A stretch of 64,000 nucleotides of DNA from Chloroflexota bacterium (lineage in GTDB: Bacteria; Chloroflexota; Anaerolineae; Anaerolineales; UBA11579). The position numbers were made by a program, and so were the translations under genes. Below are positions 27,733-37,213 of the stretch, in pieces. Within the stretch, counting starts at the first letter, position 1. The number at the start of each line of letters is the position of its first letter. The stretch covers positions 1 through 64,000 of the forward strand of contig JACPVG010000012.1 in NCBI GenBank assembly GCA_016191875.1, given 5' to 3'. Under the pieces are notes generated by a model. That model ran no database searches, was not told where the DNA came from, and saw nothing but the letters and a program-made list of their open reading frames with translations.

Positions 27733-29283
27733 ATGACCGCAAAACGCACGCTTTTCCTGACGACCATCCTGCTGGCATTCGCTTTGGGCGGCTGCGCCCC
27801 GGCCGCGCCGGCCCCTGAACCCACCCGCATTCCCCACGCCGGCCTGGCCGAAGCCCGCAGCCGCGCCAAACGCCTGCCGCTGGCCCCCCTGCCGGAGGCG
27901 GCCGCGCTCAAGCCTGCGCCGGTCACCTTCTTCTTCCCGCGCTTCTCCTCCTACGAAGAACCGGCGCTCAAGTTCGCGAAACCTGAGGAAACCCGCCAGG
28001 ACGGCGGGCGGGTAACCTTGAGCGGCCAGCCCTATGCCCTGGAGACCGAGCACTTCCGCGTGCATTTCACCTTTTCCGGCAGAGATGCCGTGCCGGACGC
28101 CGACGAGAACGGCAACGACATCCCGGATTTTGTCGAGCAGGTTGGTAGCACGCTGGAATTCGTGTGGGACGTGGAAATCAACATCTTTGGCTGGCCCGCG
28201 CCGCCCCCGGATGGCGGGCGCGGCGGCGATAACCGCCTGGACGTGTATCTCTCCGATATCATCAACCGCTACGGCGCGCTGGGCTACGTTACCAACGAGG
28301 GCCACGACGCCCTGGTGGGCGACAACCCGGCCACCGAGGCCGTCGAACAGCGCGCCATGTCGGCTTTCCTGGTGCTGGACAACGATTACCAGGACGACCT
28401 CCTGCGGCCGGAAGACCGGGCGCGCTGGCTGGAACTGCTGCGCTCCACCGCCTCGCATGAATTCCTGCACGTTATCCAGTTCGGCATCGACGGGGGCGAG
28501 AACGACAACTGGTTCTTTGAATCCGTCGCCACCTGGATGGAAGACGAGGTCTACAACGATATCAATGACCTGGTGCGCTACGTGGGCGCGGCCTTCAAGG
28601 CACCGGATTCCTGCCAGCTGGCGCGCGGCGGCGTGACGAAGGAAGAAGACCGCCTGAACTGGTATGCCCGCTGGCTGTTCTTCCGCTTCATATCGGAACG
28701 CCACGGCCATGCCACCGTGCGCGATATCTGGCTGACGGCCGGGCACGACCAGACCAACGGCTACAAGGCTTTTGCCGGCCCGCTGGCAACCGCCGAGACT
28801 GAGATTCTGCAGGTGTTCCGTGAGTATTCGCTGGCCCTGCTGCTGCGCGATTTTGAGGAGGGCGAGGATTACCCCACCGTACGCCTGGAAGGCGAAGCGG
28901 CGGCGGATGCGACCTTCAGGCCGGTGGACGGCGTCTTTCAGATGGGCGCCGACTACATCGAGATCCTGGCGGATGGGCGTATCACGGTCGAACTGAAGGG
29001 CGCGGCCCTCGACTCGGCCCTGCTGGAAGGCCTGCTGGTGGGCGTCACCCGCTCCCAGGTGCAGGTGTTCGAGATGCCGGACGGGCGGGGGTCCCTGGAC
29101 GCCTCCACGTATGAACACGTCTATCTGGTGGTGATGAACCTGGGCCAGGCCCAGCATCAGCGCGATTGCAAAGAGGCCGGTTATACAGCATCGGTCGCGG
29201 GCGGCGGCCAGGCCCAGGAACCCATCGACCTGCGCGCCCGCGCTTTCTTTGAACCTCCGGTGGTGGAGGGGTTGAAGAAATAG
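27733..29283 (+). CDS. secreted lipoprotein, gluzincin-like metallopeptidase (MXAN_6640-like)
   Basis: LALGGCAPAAP lipobox; ETEHFRVHFTFSGRDAVPDADENGNDIPDFVEQVG; STASHEFLHVIQFGIDGGENDNWFFESVATWMEDEVY (HExxH). Confidence 0.75.
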   Translation: MTAKRTLFLTTILLAFALGGCAPAAPAPEPTRIPHAGLAEARSRAKRLPLAPLPEAAALKPAPVTFFFPRFSSYEEPALKFAKPEETRQDGGRVTLSGQPYALETEHFRVHFTFSGRDAVPDADENGNDIPDFVEQVGSTLEFVWDVEINIFGWPAPPPDGGRGGDNRLDVYLSDIINRYGALGYVTNEGHDALVGDNPATEAVEQRAMSAFLVLDNDYQDDLLRPEDRARWLELLRSTASHEFLHVIQFGIDGGENDNWFFESVATWMEDEVYNDINDLVRYVGAAFKAPDSCQLARGGVTKEEDRLNWYARWLFFRFISERHGHATVRDIWLTAGHDQTNGYKAFAGPLATAETEILQVFREYSLALLLRDFEEGEDYPTVRLEGEAAADATFRPVDGVFQMGADYIEILADGRITVELKGAALDSALLEGLLVGVTRSQVQVFEMPDGRGSLDASTYEHVYLVVMNLGQAQHQRDCKEAGYTASVAGGGQAQEPIDLRARAFFEPPVVEGLKK

Positions 29284-29344
29284 CCCGTTCGCCTGCGTTG
29301 GACGTCCCAACTTTGGGGGTAAGATCCCCGGCAATAGCGTCGAT

Positions 29345-30868
29345 ATGACCGCTTATAAAGCCTTTTCGCGCCTGGCATTGCCGCTGGTCCTGGCCGCCCT
29401 GGCATGCAATTTTCCGCTCACGCCTTTGCCGCGGCCCGGCCATTCCGGGCTGATCGAAGCCCGGCTGGCGATCAAACCTCGCCCGCATCTGCCGCTGGCC
29501 GAGCGACCGGGGCTGAAACCCATCGGCCCGGCGCTGGAAGACCTGCCGCGCCTCTCCCCCCTGGCTGAACTTGACCTTGAATTTGGCCCGCCCGGCCCCA
29601 GCCCGCGCGACGAAGACCGCCCGGCGCTCAGCGGCCGCCCGCAGTCGCTGGATAGCGAACACTTCCGCATTCATTACACCACCAGCGGCGCGGATGCCGT
29701 ATCCGGCAAGGATGGCGACCAGAACGGGCACCCGGACTACGTCGAACACGTGGCGCGCGCCCTGGAATACGTGTGGCAGGCCGAGATCGAGATCTTCGGC
29801 TGGCCGGCCCCGCCGCCGGACGGCACGCTGGGCGGGGACGAGCGGGTGGATGTCTACCTCGTCAACATCCTCACGGATGAAGAGATCGCTGGCTACGCCG
29901 ATGGTGGCTACCGCGACACCTTTGTCGGCGACAACCCCAACACCCCGGTCGTTGAGAGCCGCTCACACCACGCGTTCATGGCGCTCGACAATGATTACCG
30001 CGAGATCGGCGGCAGCCCGGCCTACGCCCTGGACTTCATGCGTTCCACCGCCGCCCATGAGTTCATGCATGTCATCCAATACGGCATCGACGGCGGCGAA
30101 CCCGCCGATTGGCTGTGGGAGGCCACCGCCACCTGGATCCAGGACGAGGTCTACAATGACGTCAACGACGCCAACGAAGTCCTGACGGCGCCCTTCAAGG
30201 CCCCGGACTCGTGCCAGCTGGAGTACGGCGGTGAGGCCCGCGTGGAAGACCTGGATAACTGGTATGGCGAGTGGCTGTTCCTGCGCTACATCTCCGAGCA
30301 TTACGGCCACGCCACGGTGCGCGCCATCTGGGAAGCGGCCGCCAGCCTGGACGGCTACGCCGCCATCCAGCATGCCCTGGGTCTGGCTGGCACGACGCTG
30401 GAAGAACTGTTCAGCGAGTACACGCTGGCTGTGTTGACCCGCGACTTCGAAGAAGGCGAAGACTACCCGGTGGTGCGGTTGGAAGGTAAAGCCAGCCTGG
30501 ATGCGGTCTTCAACCCGCTGGATGGCGTGGGGCAGATGGGCGCCGATTACATCGAGCTGCCTGTTGAAGGGACGCTGACCATAACGCTCCTGGGCGGTCT
30601 GCCGGGGCAGGTGGTTGGCATCCGCGGCGACGAAGTGCATGTCTTTCAGCTCGAGGCCGGGCGCGTGGCTGTGGAGGGTTCGGCTTTCGAGAAACTCTAC
30701 CTCATCGTGCTTAACCCCCAGACGGCCGGGCGCGAACGCGAGTGCGCCTTCAGCGGCTATTCTGTGGAAGTGCAGCGCGGCGGCCAGCCCAGCACAGCCG
30801 ATAGCGTGCGCGGGCGGGGACACTTCCGGCCGCCGCGCGTCGAGGGCTTGCTCGACCCGGACGGCTGA
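29345..30868 (+). CDS. secreted lipoprotein, gluzincin-like metallopeptidase, tandem paralog
   Basis: LAALACNFPL lipobox; DSEHFRIHYTTSGADAVSGKDGDQNGHPDYVEHVA; STAAHEFMHVIQYGIDGGEPADWLWEATATWIQDEVYND. Confidence 0.75.
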   Translation: MTAYKAFSRLALPLVLAALACNFPLTPLPRPGHSGLIEARLAIKPRPHLPLAERPGLKPIGPALEDLPRLSPLAELDLEFGPPGPSPRDEDRPALSGRPQSLDSEHFRIHYTTSGADAVSGKDGDQNGHPDYVEHVARALEYVWQAEIEIFGWPAPPPDGTLGGDERVDVYLVNILTDEEIAGYADGGYRDTFVGDNPNTPVVESRSHHAFMALDNDYREIGGSPAYALDFMRSTAAHEFMHVIQYGIDGGEPADWLWEATATWIQDEVYNDVNDANEVLTAPFKAPDSCQLEYGGEARVEDLDNWYGEWLFLRYISEHYGHATVRAIWEAAASLDGYAAIQHALGLAGTTLEELFSEYTLAVLTRDFEEGEDYPVVRLEGKASLDAVFNPLDGVGQMGADYIELPVEGTLTITLLGGLPGQVVGIRGDEVHVFQLEAGRVAVEGSAFEKLYLIVLNPQTAGRERECAFSGYSVEVQRGGQPSTADSVRGRGHFRPPRVEGLLDPDG

Positions 30869-31036
30869 ACTGACCTGGATGGCGCCTGGCGCATAACCGC
30901 TGCTTTCCTCCTACCTTCTGATGATATTTTCCGCCGCGGGGGAAGACTCCTCCGTAAAGGCGATATAATCCTTCCCTGGCCGCGCGGCCGAACCCGCCCG
31001 GTGCAGAATCAATGTTGAATTCAGGAGATTGACCCT

Positions 31037-31786
31037 ATGACCAAAACAAAAACCGGCCTGGCGCTGCTGGTCAGCCTCTCGCTGGCGCTGGCCGCCTGCG
31101 GCGGCGGCGGACCCACTCTATCCGAACTGGAAGCCGTGCAGACCATCGCGGCCGCCACGGCGGTGATGGGCATTACCCAGACAGCGGCGGCCATGCCGCC
31201 CAGCCCCACGCCGGAGCCGCCCAGCGCCACGCCCACCGAAGAGCCGCCCAGCCCGACGCCCGAGCCGCCCACCAGCACGCCGGATGGCGCCGCGGCCAGC
31301 CTGTTCAGCCCCACGCCCGGCCTGCCGCCTGTGCTTGGCGCGCCGCCCACCAGCACCCCCGGCGGCCAGCCCGCCGGCTCCTGCACCTATGCGGCCGCCT
31401 TCGAGGGCGTGGAGACCGTGCCGGACGGCACGCAATACCCGTTCGGCAAGGCGTTCACCAAGACCTGGCGCATCAAGAACACCGGCACGTGCACCTGGGA
31501 TGGCACGTTGAACCTGGTCTGGGTGTATTCGCTGACGGACGGCAAGGAGAGTTCCGAATTGATGGGCGCCGAGGGCGTGATCGCCATCGTGACCACCAAC
31601 GTGCCGCCCAACGGTTACCTGGATATCAACGTGGATTTCGTCACCCCCAGCAAGGTCGGCAAATACCGGGTGGAATTCAAGTTGCGCAGTTCCAACGCCA
31701 TATTCGGCGTGAACGGCAACGGTACGCTGTGGGTCGAGATCGTCGCCTATGACTCGGGCGGCCCTGTGGCAACCCCCACGCCATGA
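31037..31786 (+). CDS. lipoprotein with NBR1/FW Ig-like domain
   Basis: LALAACGGGG lipobox, P/T-rich linker, then DGTQYPFGKAFTKTWRIKNTGTCTWDGTLNLVWV...VPPNGYLDINVDFVTPSKVGKYRVEFKLRS. Confidence 0.78.
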   Translation: MTKTKTGLALLVSLSLALAACGGGGPTLSELEAVQTIAAATAVMGITQTAAAMPPSPTPEPPSATPTEEPPSPTPEPPTSTPDGAAASLFSPTPGLPPVLGAPPTSTPGGQPAGSCTYAAAFEGVETVPDGTQYPFGKAFTKTWRIKNTGTCTWDGTLNLVWVYSLTDGKESSELMGAEGVIAIVTTNVPPNGYLDINVDFVTPSKVGKYRVEFKLRSSNAIFGVNGNGTLWVEIVAYDSGGPVATPTP

Positions 31787-31790
31787 CCTC

Positions 31791-31823
31791 AACGCCCCGC
31801 CCAACCGGCGGGGCGTTCGTTTT
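31791..31823 (+). terminator. intrinsic terminator
   Basis: AACGCCCCGCC-CAACC-GGCGGGGCGTT-CGTTTT, 11-bp perfect stem. Confidence 0.85.
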
Positions 31824-31898
31824 GCCGCCCCGAACCTTAAATCTTCCCTGCCTTCCGGCGCAGGAACGCGGCATGGTATAGAATAGCCGCATGGCAGG

Positions 31899-32016
31899 TT
31901 ATCCACTGGTTGTCCAGGCTTCATCCACCGCTTTTTGCCAGTTATCCACACGTTGTCCCTGTGCGCGCCGGGTTTCCTCCACACGTTTCTCCACGCCATG
32001 ACCGACGTTATCCACA
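31899..32016 (+). promoter_or_regulatory. cluster of DnaA-box-like TTATCCAC(A/T) sites
   Basis: TTATCCACT 31899, TTATCCACA 31942, TTATCCACA 32008, all same strand, plus related CTCCACACG/TCTCCACG words between. Confidence 0.45.
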
Positions 32017-33014
32017 CCCTCATCACAATCCCGCTGCCGGAAGAGGACCTGGCCCGCATCCAGGCCGTCTCGCCGCGTCTGCTGGTCACCCATCACCCCA
32101 CCCGGCCGGGTGAGGCCGTCCCGGGGCCGATCTGGGCGCCCACCGAAGTGTTGTTCACCAATCGCGCCTTTCCGGAAGCGAGCGAATGCCCCAACCTGCG
32201 CTGGGTGCAGTACTACCTGGCCGGGGTGGATGGGCTGATGGACCAGCCCGCCCTGCAGAGCGAGGATGTGCGCGTCACCACGATGAGCGGAGCGAACGCT
32301 TCACAGACGGCCGAACATGCCCTGGCGCTGTTGCTGGCCCTCGGCCACAACCTGCCCGGATTCCTCGCCATGCAGGGCCGGGCCGAGTGGCTGCCCAGCC
32401 GCGGCGACCACCACCCGGTGGAACTGCGCGGCAGCACGGTCGGCATTGTGGGCTATGGCAGCATCGGCCGCCAGCTGGCGCGCCTGCTGACCCAAGTGGG
32501 CGCGGTGGTGCTCGCCAGCAAGCGCGACCTGATGCATCTGGAGGATAGCGGCTACCAGCCGGAAGGCCAGGGCGACCCGCAAGGCGAGTACTTCACCCGC
32601 CTCTACCCGCCCCAGGCCCTGCGCTCGATGTTCAAAGTGTGCGATTTCGTGGTCGTGACCGCGCCGCTCACCCCGGAGACGCGCGGCCTGGTGGGGCGGA
32701 AGGAACTGGCGGCCCTCAAGCCTGGGGCTTTCCTGGTGGATGTTTCGCGGGGCGGCGTGGTGGATAGCGACGCCCTGCTGGCCGCCCTGCAGGGCGACCA
32801 ACTGGCGGGCGCGGCGCTGGACGTGTTCCCCGAGGAACCTCTGCCGGCCGACAGCCCGTTCTGGAGCCTGCCCAACGTGCTGCTCACCCCGCACGTGGCG
32901 GGCGTGAGCGATCACTACGCCCGGCGGGCGGTGGACCTGTTCATCGCCAACCTTCACCATTACCTGGAGGACCGGCCGCTGTTCAACCTGGTTGACCCGG
33001 CCCGGGGCTATTAG
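31998..33014 (+). CDS. D-2-hydroxyacid dehydrogenase
   Basis: VGIVGYGSIGRQLARLL...DVSRGGVVDSDALLAAL...AALDVFPEEPLPADSPFWSLPNVLLTPHVAG. Confidence 0.9.
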   Translation: MTDVIHTLITIPLPEEDLARIQAVSPRLLVTHHPTRPGEAVPGPIWAPTEVLFTNRAFPEASECPNLRWVQYYLAGVDGLMDQPALQSEDVRVTTMSGANASQTAEHALALLLALGHNLPGFLAMQGRAEWLPSRGDHHPVELRGSTVGIVGYGSIGRQLARLLTQVGAVVLASKRDLMHLEDSGYQPEGQGDPQGEYFTRLYPPQALRSMFKVCDFVVVTAPLTPETRGLVGRKELAALKPGAFLVDVSRGGVVDSDALLAALQGDQLAGAALDVFPEEPLPADSPFWSLPNVLLTPHVAGVSDHYARRAVDLFIANLHHYLEDRPLFNLVDPARGY

Positions 33015-33015
33015 G

Positions 33016-33151
33016 TAGTTGGCCGTACGGGTTTTGAATTCCGTCGGAGAGGAACAGCGGCCGACTATTAAAGCAGCCCATAGGCAGCTTACGAGGAGAG
33101 TCACGCTGGAAGGTCGGAGTCCTATGCAAGAAGACTTTCAGTGGGCTACTT
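33016..33151 (+). repeat. two-hairpin repeat element, copy 1
   Basis: TAGTTGGCCG...CGGCCGACTA plus AGCCCATAGGC...GTGGGCTACTT; matches reverse complement of copy 2. Confidence 0.8.
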
Positions 33152-33173
33152 AGCGCACAAGTTCAGAATCCGT

Positions 33174-33929
33174 ATGCCACCCATCCAGGCAGCGCTCTTC
33201 GATCTCGGCAATACGCTCATCACCTTCGACGGCAACTGGCCGGACGTGTTCGCCCGCGCCGACCAGGCCCTGCTGGCGGAATTGCGGGCGGCCGGCGTGG
33301 GTATACAGCCGGAGCGCTTTCTGGCGGAGTTCCGCGCCCGGTTGAACGATTACTATGCCCAGCGCGAGTCGGAGTTCATCGAACACACCACCGGCTACGT
33401 CCTGCAGGCCCTGCTGGCCGAGTGGGGCAGCCCACCGCTGCCCGAAGATGCGCTGCGGCGCGCCCTGGGCGAGATGTACGCCGTGAGCCAGGCGCATTGG
33501 AAGACGGAGGATGACGCCGTGCCCACGCTGGAAACGCTGCTCGACCAGGGTTACCGGCTGGCGCTGGTCTCCAACGCCGGCGACGACGCGGATGTGCAAC
33601 GCCTAGTGGATAACGCCCGCCTGCGCCCGTATTTCGAGGTCATCCTCTCTTCAGCGGCTTACGGCATCCGCAAACCCAACCCGCGCATCTTCCGGCATGT
33701 CCTGGAGGTGATGCATGTCCCGGCCAGCCGGGCGGTGATGGTGGGGGATACGTTGGGCGCAGATATCCTGGGGGCGCGCAACGCCGGGTTGCGCAGCGTG
33801 TGGGTCACCCGCCGGGCGGACACGCCCGCCAACCGCGACCACGCCGGAACGATTCAGCCGGATGCGGAGATTGCCGCGCTGGCGGAATTGCCGGGCGTGC
33901 TGGCCGCGTGGCAGGCGAAAAGCAACTGA
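33174..33929 (+). CDS. HAD-family hydrolase
   Basis: QAALFDLGNTLITFDGNW...LALVSNAGDDADV...YGIRKPNPRIFRHVL...MVGDTLGADILGARNAGL. Start set after repeat copy 1. Confidence 0.88.
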   Translation: MPPIQAALFDLGNTLITFDGNWPDVFARADQALLAELRAAGVGIQPERFLAEFRARLNDYYAQRESEFIEHTTGYVLQALLAEWGSPPLPEDALRRALGEMYAVSQAHWKTEDDAVPTLETLLDQGYRLALVSNAGDDADVQRLVDNARLRPYFEVILSSAAYGIRKPNPRIFRHVLEVMHVPASRAVMVGDTLGADILGARNAGLRSVWVTRRADTPANRDHAGTIQPDAEIAALAELPGVLAAWQAKSN

Positions 33930-33976
33930 CGTTCAGCAGCTCAATCATGCCTTTGCAGGTTTGCATTGTGGAGGTT

Positions 33977-33998
33977 GGGGCGCAGCATGCTGCGCCCC
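33977..33998. repeat. 22-bp perfect palindrome GGGGCGCAGCATGCTGCGCCCC
   Basis: Direct reading; between convergent HAD and GGDEF genes. Confidence 0.85.
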
Positions 33999-34087
33999 TG
34001 GTTGCTTATCACCGGCGGGTCGTGGGGGTGGGTCAGGTCGCCTGCCTGGGCCAGCATGAACGCCGCCAGGGGGCCGCGCGCCGGGTA

Positions 34088-35707
34088 CTAACCGCTTCCG
34101 GCCGCATCCGCCAGAACCACCCGGTTGCGGCCGCCTGCTTTGGCGGCGTAAAGCGCCCGGTCGGCGGCCGCCAGCGCCTCCGGGAAGGTGCCGCCGTGCT
34201 GGGGGTAGGCGCTCACCCCGGCCGAGAAGGTCATCCTCAGCGAAAACTCCGCGTAGGGAATCTCCAGCGCCGCCCAGGTGGTACGCCATTCGTCGGCGCG
34301 CTGCAGGGCGGCTTCCGGCGGCATGCCCGGCAGCACCACCAGCACCTCTTCTCCGCCGTAACGGCAGATGACATCCCGCTCGCGCGAAAAGCGCATCAGC
34401 ACGCGCGCCAGGTGTTCGAGGACCTCGTCCCCGGCGGCGTGGCCGTATTCGTCGTTCAGGAGTTTGAAGTGGTCGAGGTCCACCATCACTAGGCTCACCG
34501 GCTGGCCCTGGGCTTTGGCCTGCTCGAACAGACGCGGCTGGGTTTCATCCAGATGCCGGCGGTTGTACAGGCCGGTGAGGGGGTCGCGCACGGCCTGCTC
34601 GCGCAGCCGGGATTGCAGGGCTTCAATCTCTTGGAACTGAAACTTGAGGCGCTGGTTGGCGGCCAGCAGGGCGTTCTCGCGCTGCTGGGCCTGGGTGATG
34701 TCGCGCCCCACCACCAACCAGCCCAGCCGCCGCCCGCCCGGGTCTTCCAGCGGGTCGAGCCGCAGTTCCAGGTAGCGCTCCGGGGGGCCGGGCAGATGGA
34801 CGACTTCCTGGAGGGTTTCCTGGCCGACGAAGCGCGCCAGCACATCCGGAAAGGCGGCGAAAGCCTCGCTCACCGGCCGGCCGAGAATCTGTTCCTTTTC
34901 CAGTCTGGCGATCAGCAGCCCGGCCGGGTTGATGTCCACCACCCGATTTTGCAGGTCCAACACCATCACGCCGTCCTGAATGCTTTCCACCACATGTTCG
35001 CGCGCCACCGGTACCAGGTCCAGCAGGCGGTGGAACATCAGGGTGTACATGAAGACCACCCCGGTGACGCTGAAGGCCAGCGGAGTGAGGTCCAGTTCCG
35101 GCCAGGGGTTGAACCCGAACTGGGTGACGATGCTGGCCGCCCATGGGAACAGGGAGGCCGCCAGAATCAGGCCATACTGGCCGCGGAACGGGGCGCTGGC
35201 GCTGGCGGCGGCGCGCGCCAGCAGGATGACCGCGATGAGCAGCAGGGAATAGGAAAAGGTCACATTGAGCCAGAACCAGGGGCCGCGCGTCCACGCCAGC
35301 AGCACCACCCGGCCCAGGTCCAGCTGCTGGAACGAAGCATGGAACCAGCGGTGCCAGGGGTTGGTCCATACCAGAATGAACGTCAGGGCTGGCTCAATGG
35401 ACAGCAGCAGCAGGCGGCGGCGGGTGAGCCATTCACCCTGGCCCGTGAAGTGCAGGGCGAAGGCCAGGAAGCCCAGCGGGATGACCACTACGCCAGCGTA
35501 GGTGGCGTTGAGCCAGAAGACCTGGGCGTTCAGGCTGGTGCTGGCCCAGTGCAGGGCGTAGGTCCCGGCCCAGACGCCGGAAGCGACCTCCAGCGCCAAC
35601 AGCGGCCAGGACGCCGGAGCGGTGCGCCGGCGCCAGACGACCCAGGTGGCTAGAAACGAAGCCAGCGCCGCCAGTCCCAGCCAGATGGAGTATGGATGAA
35701 CTTGCAT
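34088..35707 (-). CDS. membrane diguanylate cyclase (7TM N-terminus, PAS, GGDEF)
   Basis: N-terminal multi-TM, PAS-like GVMVLDLQNRVVDINPAG, GGDEF domain RYGGEEVLVVLPG with upstream RERD (RxxD) I-site. Confidence 0.85.
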   Translation of the reverse strand: MQVHPYSIWLGLAALASFLATWVVWRRRTAPASWPLLALEVASGVWAGTYALHWASTSLNAQVFWLNATYAGVVVIPLGFLAFALHFTGQGEWLTRRRLLLLSIEPALTFILVWTNPWHRWFHASFQQLDLGRVVLLAWTRGPWFWLNVTFSYSLLLIAVILLARAAASASAPFRGQYGLILAASLFPWAASIVTQFGFNPWPELDLTPLAFSVTGVVFMYTLMFHRLLDLVPVAREHVVESIQDGVMVLDLQNRVVDINPAGLLIARLEKEQILGRPVSEAFAAFPDVLARFVGQETLQEVVHLPGPPERYLELRLDPLEDPGGRRLGWLVVGRDITQAQQRENALLAANQRLKFQFQEIEALQSRLREQAVRDPLTGLYNRRHLDETQPRLFEQAKAQGQPVSLVMVDLDHFKLLNDEYGHAAGDEVLEHLARVLMRFSRERDVICRYGGEEVLVVLPGMPPEAALQRADEWRTTWAALEIPYAEFSLRMTFSAGVSAYPQHGGTFPEALAAADRALYAAKAGGRNRVVLADAAGSG

Positions 35708-35791
35708 CTTTGCCGTGCGCAACCCCCCGGAAGCAATAGGTTTTGGAAACGCGGGGTGTTTCGATTATACGCGGAAAACGCGGGGGCGTGA

Positions 35792-36541
35792 TTAGCCCTC
35801 TCGTCCCACTTCCACCCGGTTGCGGCCGCCGCCCTTGGCGGCGTACAGGGCGTTATCGGCGTGGTGCAGAAAGTGCTCAAGGTCGCCTGCCACGGCGCGC
35901 GTCACGAACACGCCGATGCTTACCGTCACCTGCACCAGGCCGTGGCGGGTGGGGATGCGCAGCGCCGACAGGTCGTTGCGCATCCGTTCGGCAAAGGCTC
36001 TGGCCTCAGTTTCGTCCGTCCCCGGCAGGAGGAAAAGGAACTCGTCGCCGCCGAAGCGCCCCAGCAGGACGGGCGGCTGGGCGAACTGCCGCAGATGCAC
36101 GGCGATGGCCTTGAGGGCCTCGTCGCCGGCCAGGTGGCCGAAGCGGTCATTGACCTGCTTGAAGTGGTCCACGTCGAGCATCAGGCAACCGACCGGCATG
36201 CCGCTCTGCCCGGCGGCAGCCAGCACCTTCAGAGCCATATCGGTGAACTGGCGGCGGTTGTAGGTCTGGGTCAGGTCATCGTAGGAGGCCAGTTCGGCCA
36301 GTTCGCGTTCGGCCCGGTCGAGGCGTTCAATGAGCCGGAACTGGAGGTAGGCCAGCGGCGGGGCGATGAGCAGCGGCGAGAACACGCTTAACCCCCAGCC
36401 GAGCGGGCCGGGCGTTGAATCCATGACGAGTGAGACGGCGACGGTGATCAGGAGCGACAGCAGCACCGCCGCGGCCGTGCCGATGGCGGTGGCGCGGGCT
36501 ACCCCCCAGCGGCGGACGAAGCGGCGCATCCGATCGGTCAT
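35792..36541 (-). CDS. diguanylate cyclase (GGDEF)
   Basis: Two N-terminal TM segments; ELASYDDLTQTYNRRQFTDMA...GRFGGDEFLFLLPG. Confidence 0.88.
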   Translation of the reverse strand: MTDRMRRFVRRWGVARATAIGTAAAVLLSLLITVAVSLVMDSTPGPLGWGLSVFSPLLIAPPLAYLQFRLIERLDRAERELAELASYDDLTQTYNRRQFTDMALKVLAAAGQSGMPVGCLMLDVDHFKQVNDRFGHLAGDEALKAIAVHLRQFAQPPVLLGRFGGDEFLFLLPGTDETEARAFAERMRNDLSALRIPTRHGLVQVTVSIGVFVTRAVAGDLEHFLHHADNALYAAKGGGRNRVEVGREG

Positions 36542-36559
36542 CGTCGGCGTCTCCTGGCC

Positions 36560-37141
36560 TCAGGGGCGGTTGAAGTAGCCCAGCGCCAGGCGCAGGCGTT
36601 CTTCCACGTCGTCGGGGGCGTCTTTGGGGATGATCTGCAGGGCGGCCTGAGCCTCGACCACGCTGAAACCCATGCCGGTCAGGGCTTCCAGCACCTGGGT
36701 GTCGGCGTCATCCAGGGCGGCGATCGGTTCCAGGCCATCCACTGCGGCGATTTTGTCCTGCAGGTGCAGGGCGATCTTCTGGGCGGTCTTCTTGCCCACG
36801 CCCGGCACGCGGCCGAACACCTCGGTCTGTTCGTTGACGACCGCCCGGCGGATGGCGGCCGGGTTGAGGGTGGAGAGCACGGAAAGCGCCAGGCGCGGGC
36901 CGACGCCGTTGACGCCCAGCAGCAGGTCGTAGAACTCGCGCTCTTCGCGGGTCGGGAAGCCGTAGAGGGCAAGTTCGTTCTCGCGCACGATCAGGCGCGT
37001 GTGCAGGAAGAGACTCTGGCCGCGCTGGGCCTCTGCGCGCACGCTTTTGGGGACGTGCACCAACAGGCCCACGCCGCCCACCTCCACCACCAGGCCGTTG
37101 GGTTCGATATCCAGGATTCGGCCGCTCAGACTGGCGATCAT
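36560..37141 (-). CDS. ruvA: Holliday junction branch migration protein RuvA
   Basis: MIASLSGRILDIEPNGLVVEVGGVGLLVHVP...LYGFPTREEREFYDLLLGVNGVGPRLALSVLS...VPGVGKKTAQKIALHLQDK. Confidence 0.93.
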   Translation of the reverse strand: MIASLSGRILDIEPNGLVVEVGGVGLLVHVPKSVRAEAQRGQSLFLHTRLIVRENELALYGFPTREEREFYDLLLGVNGVGPRLALSVLSTLNPAAIRRAVVNEQTEVFGRVPGVGKKTAQKIALHLQDKIAAVDGLEPIAALDDADTQVLEALTGMGFSVVEAQAALQIIPKDAPDDVEERLRLALGYFNRP

Positions 37142-37213
37142 TGGCTGGACTCCGGGTGTTGGGCGCGCCTGCGACCGCTGTGCATTCTATTTGTGTCCAT
37201 TTGCGCTCACCTT

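Noticed and set aside
26812-29334. 840-aa minus-strand ORF
   Set aside because: Antisense shadow of the UbiE/MenG methyltransferase and HExxH lipoprotein; typical high-GC spurious ORF.
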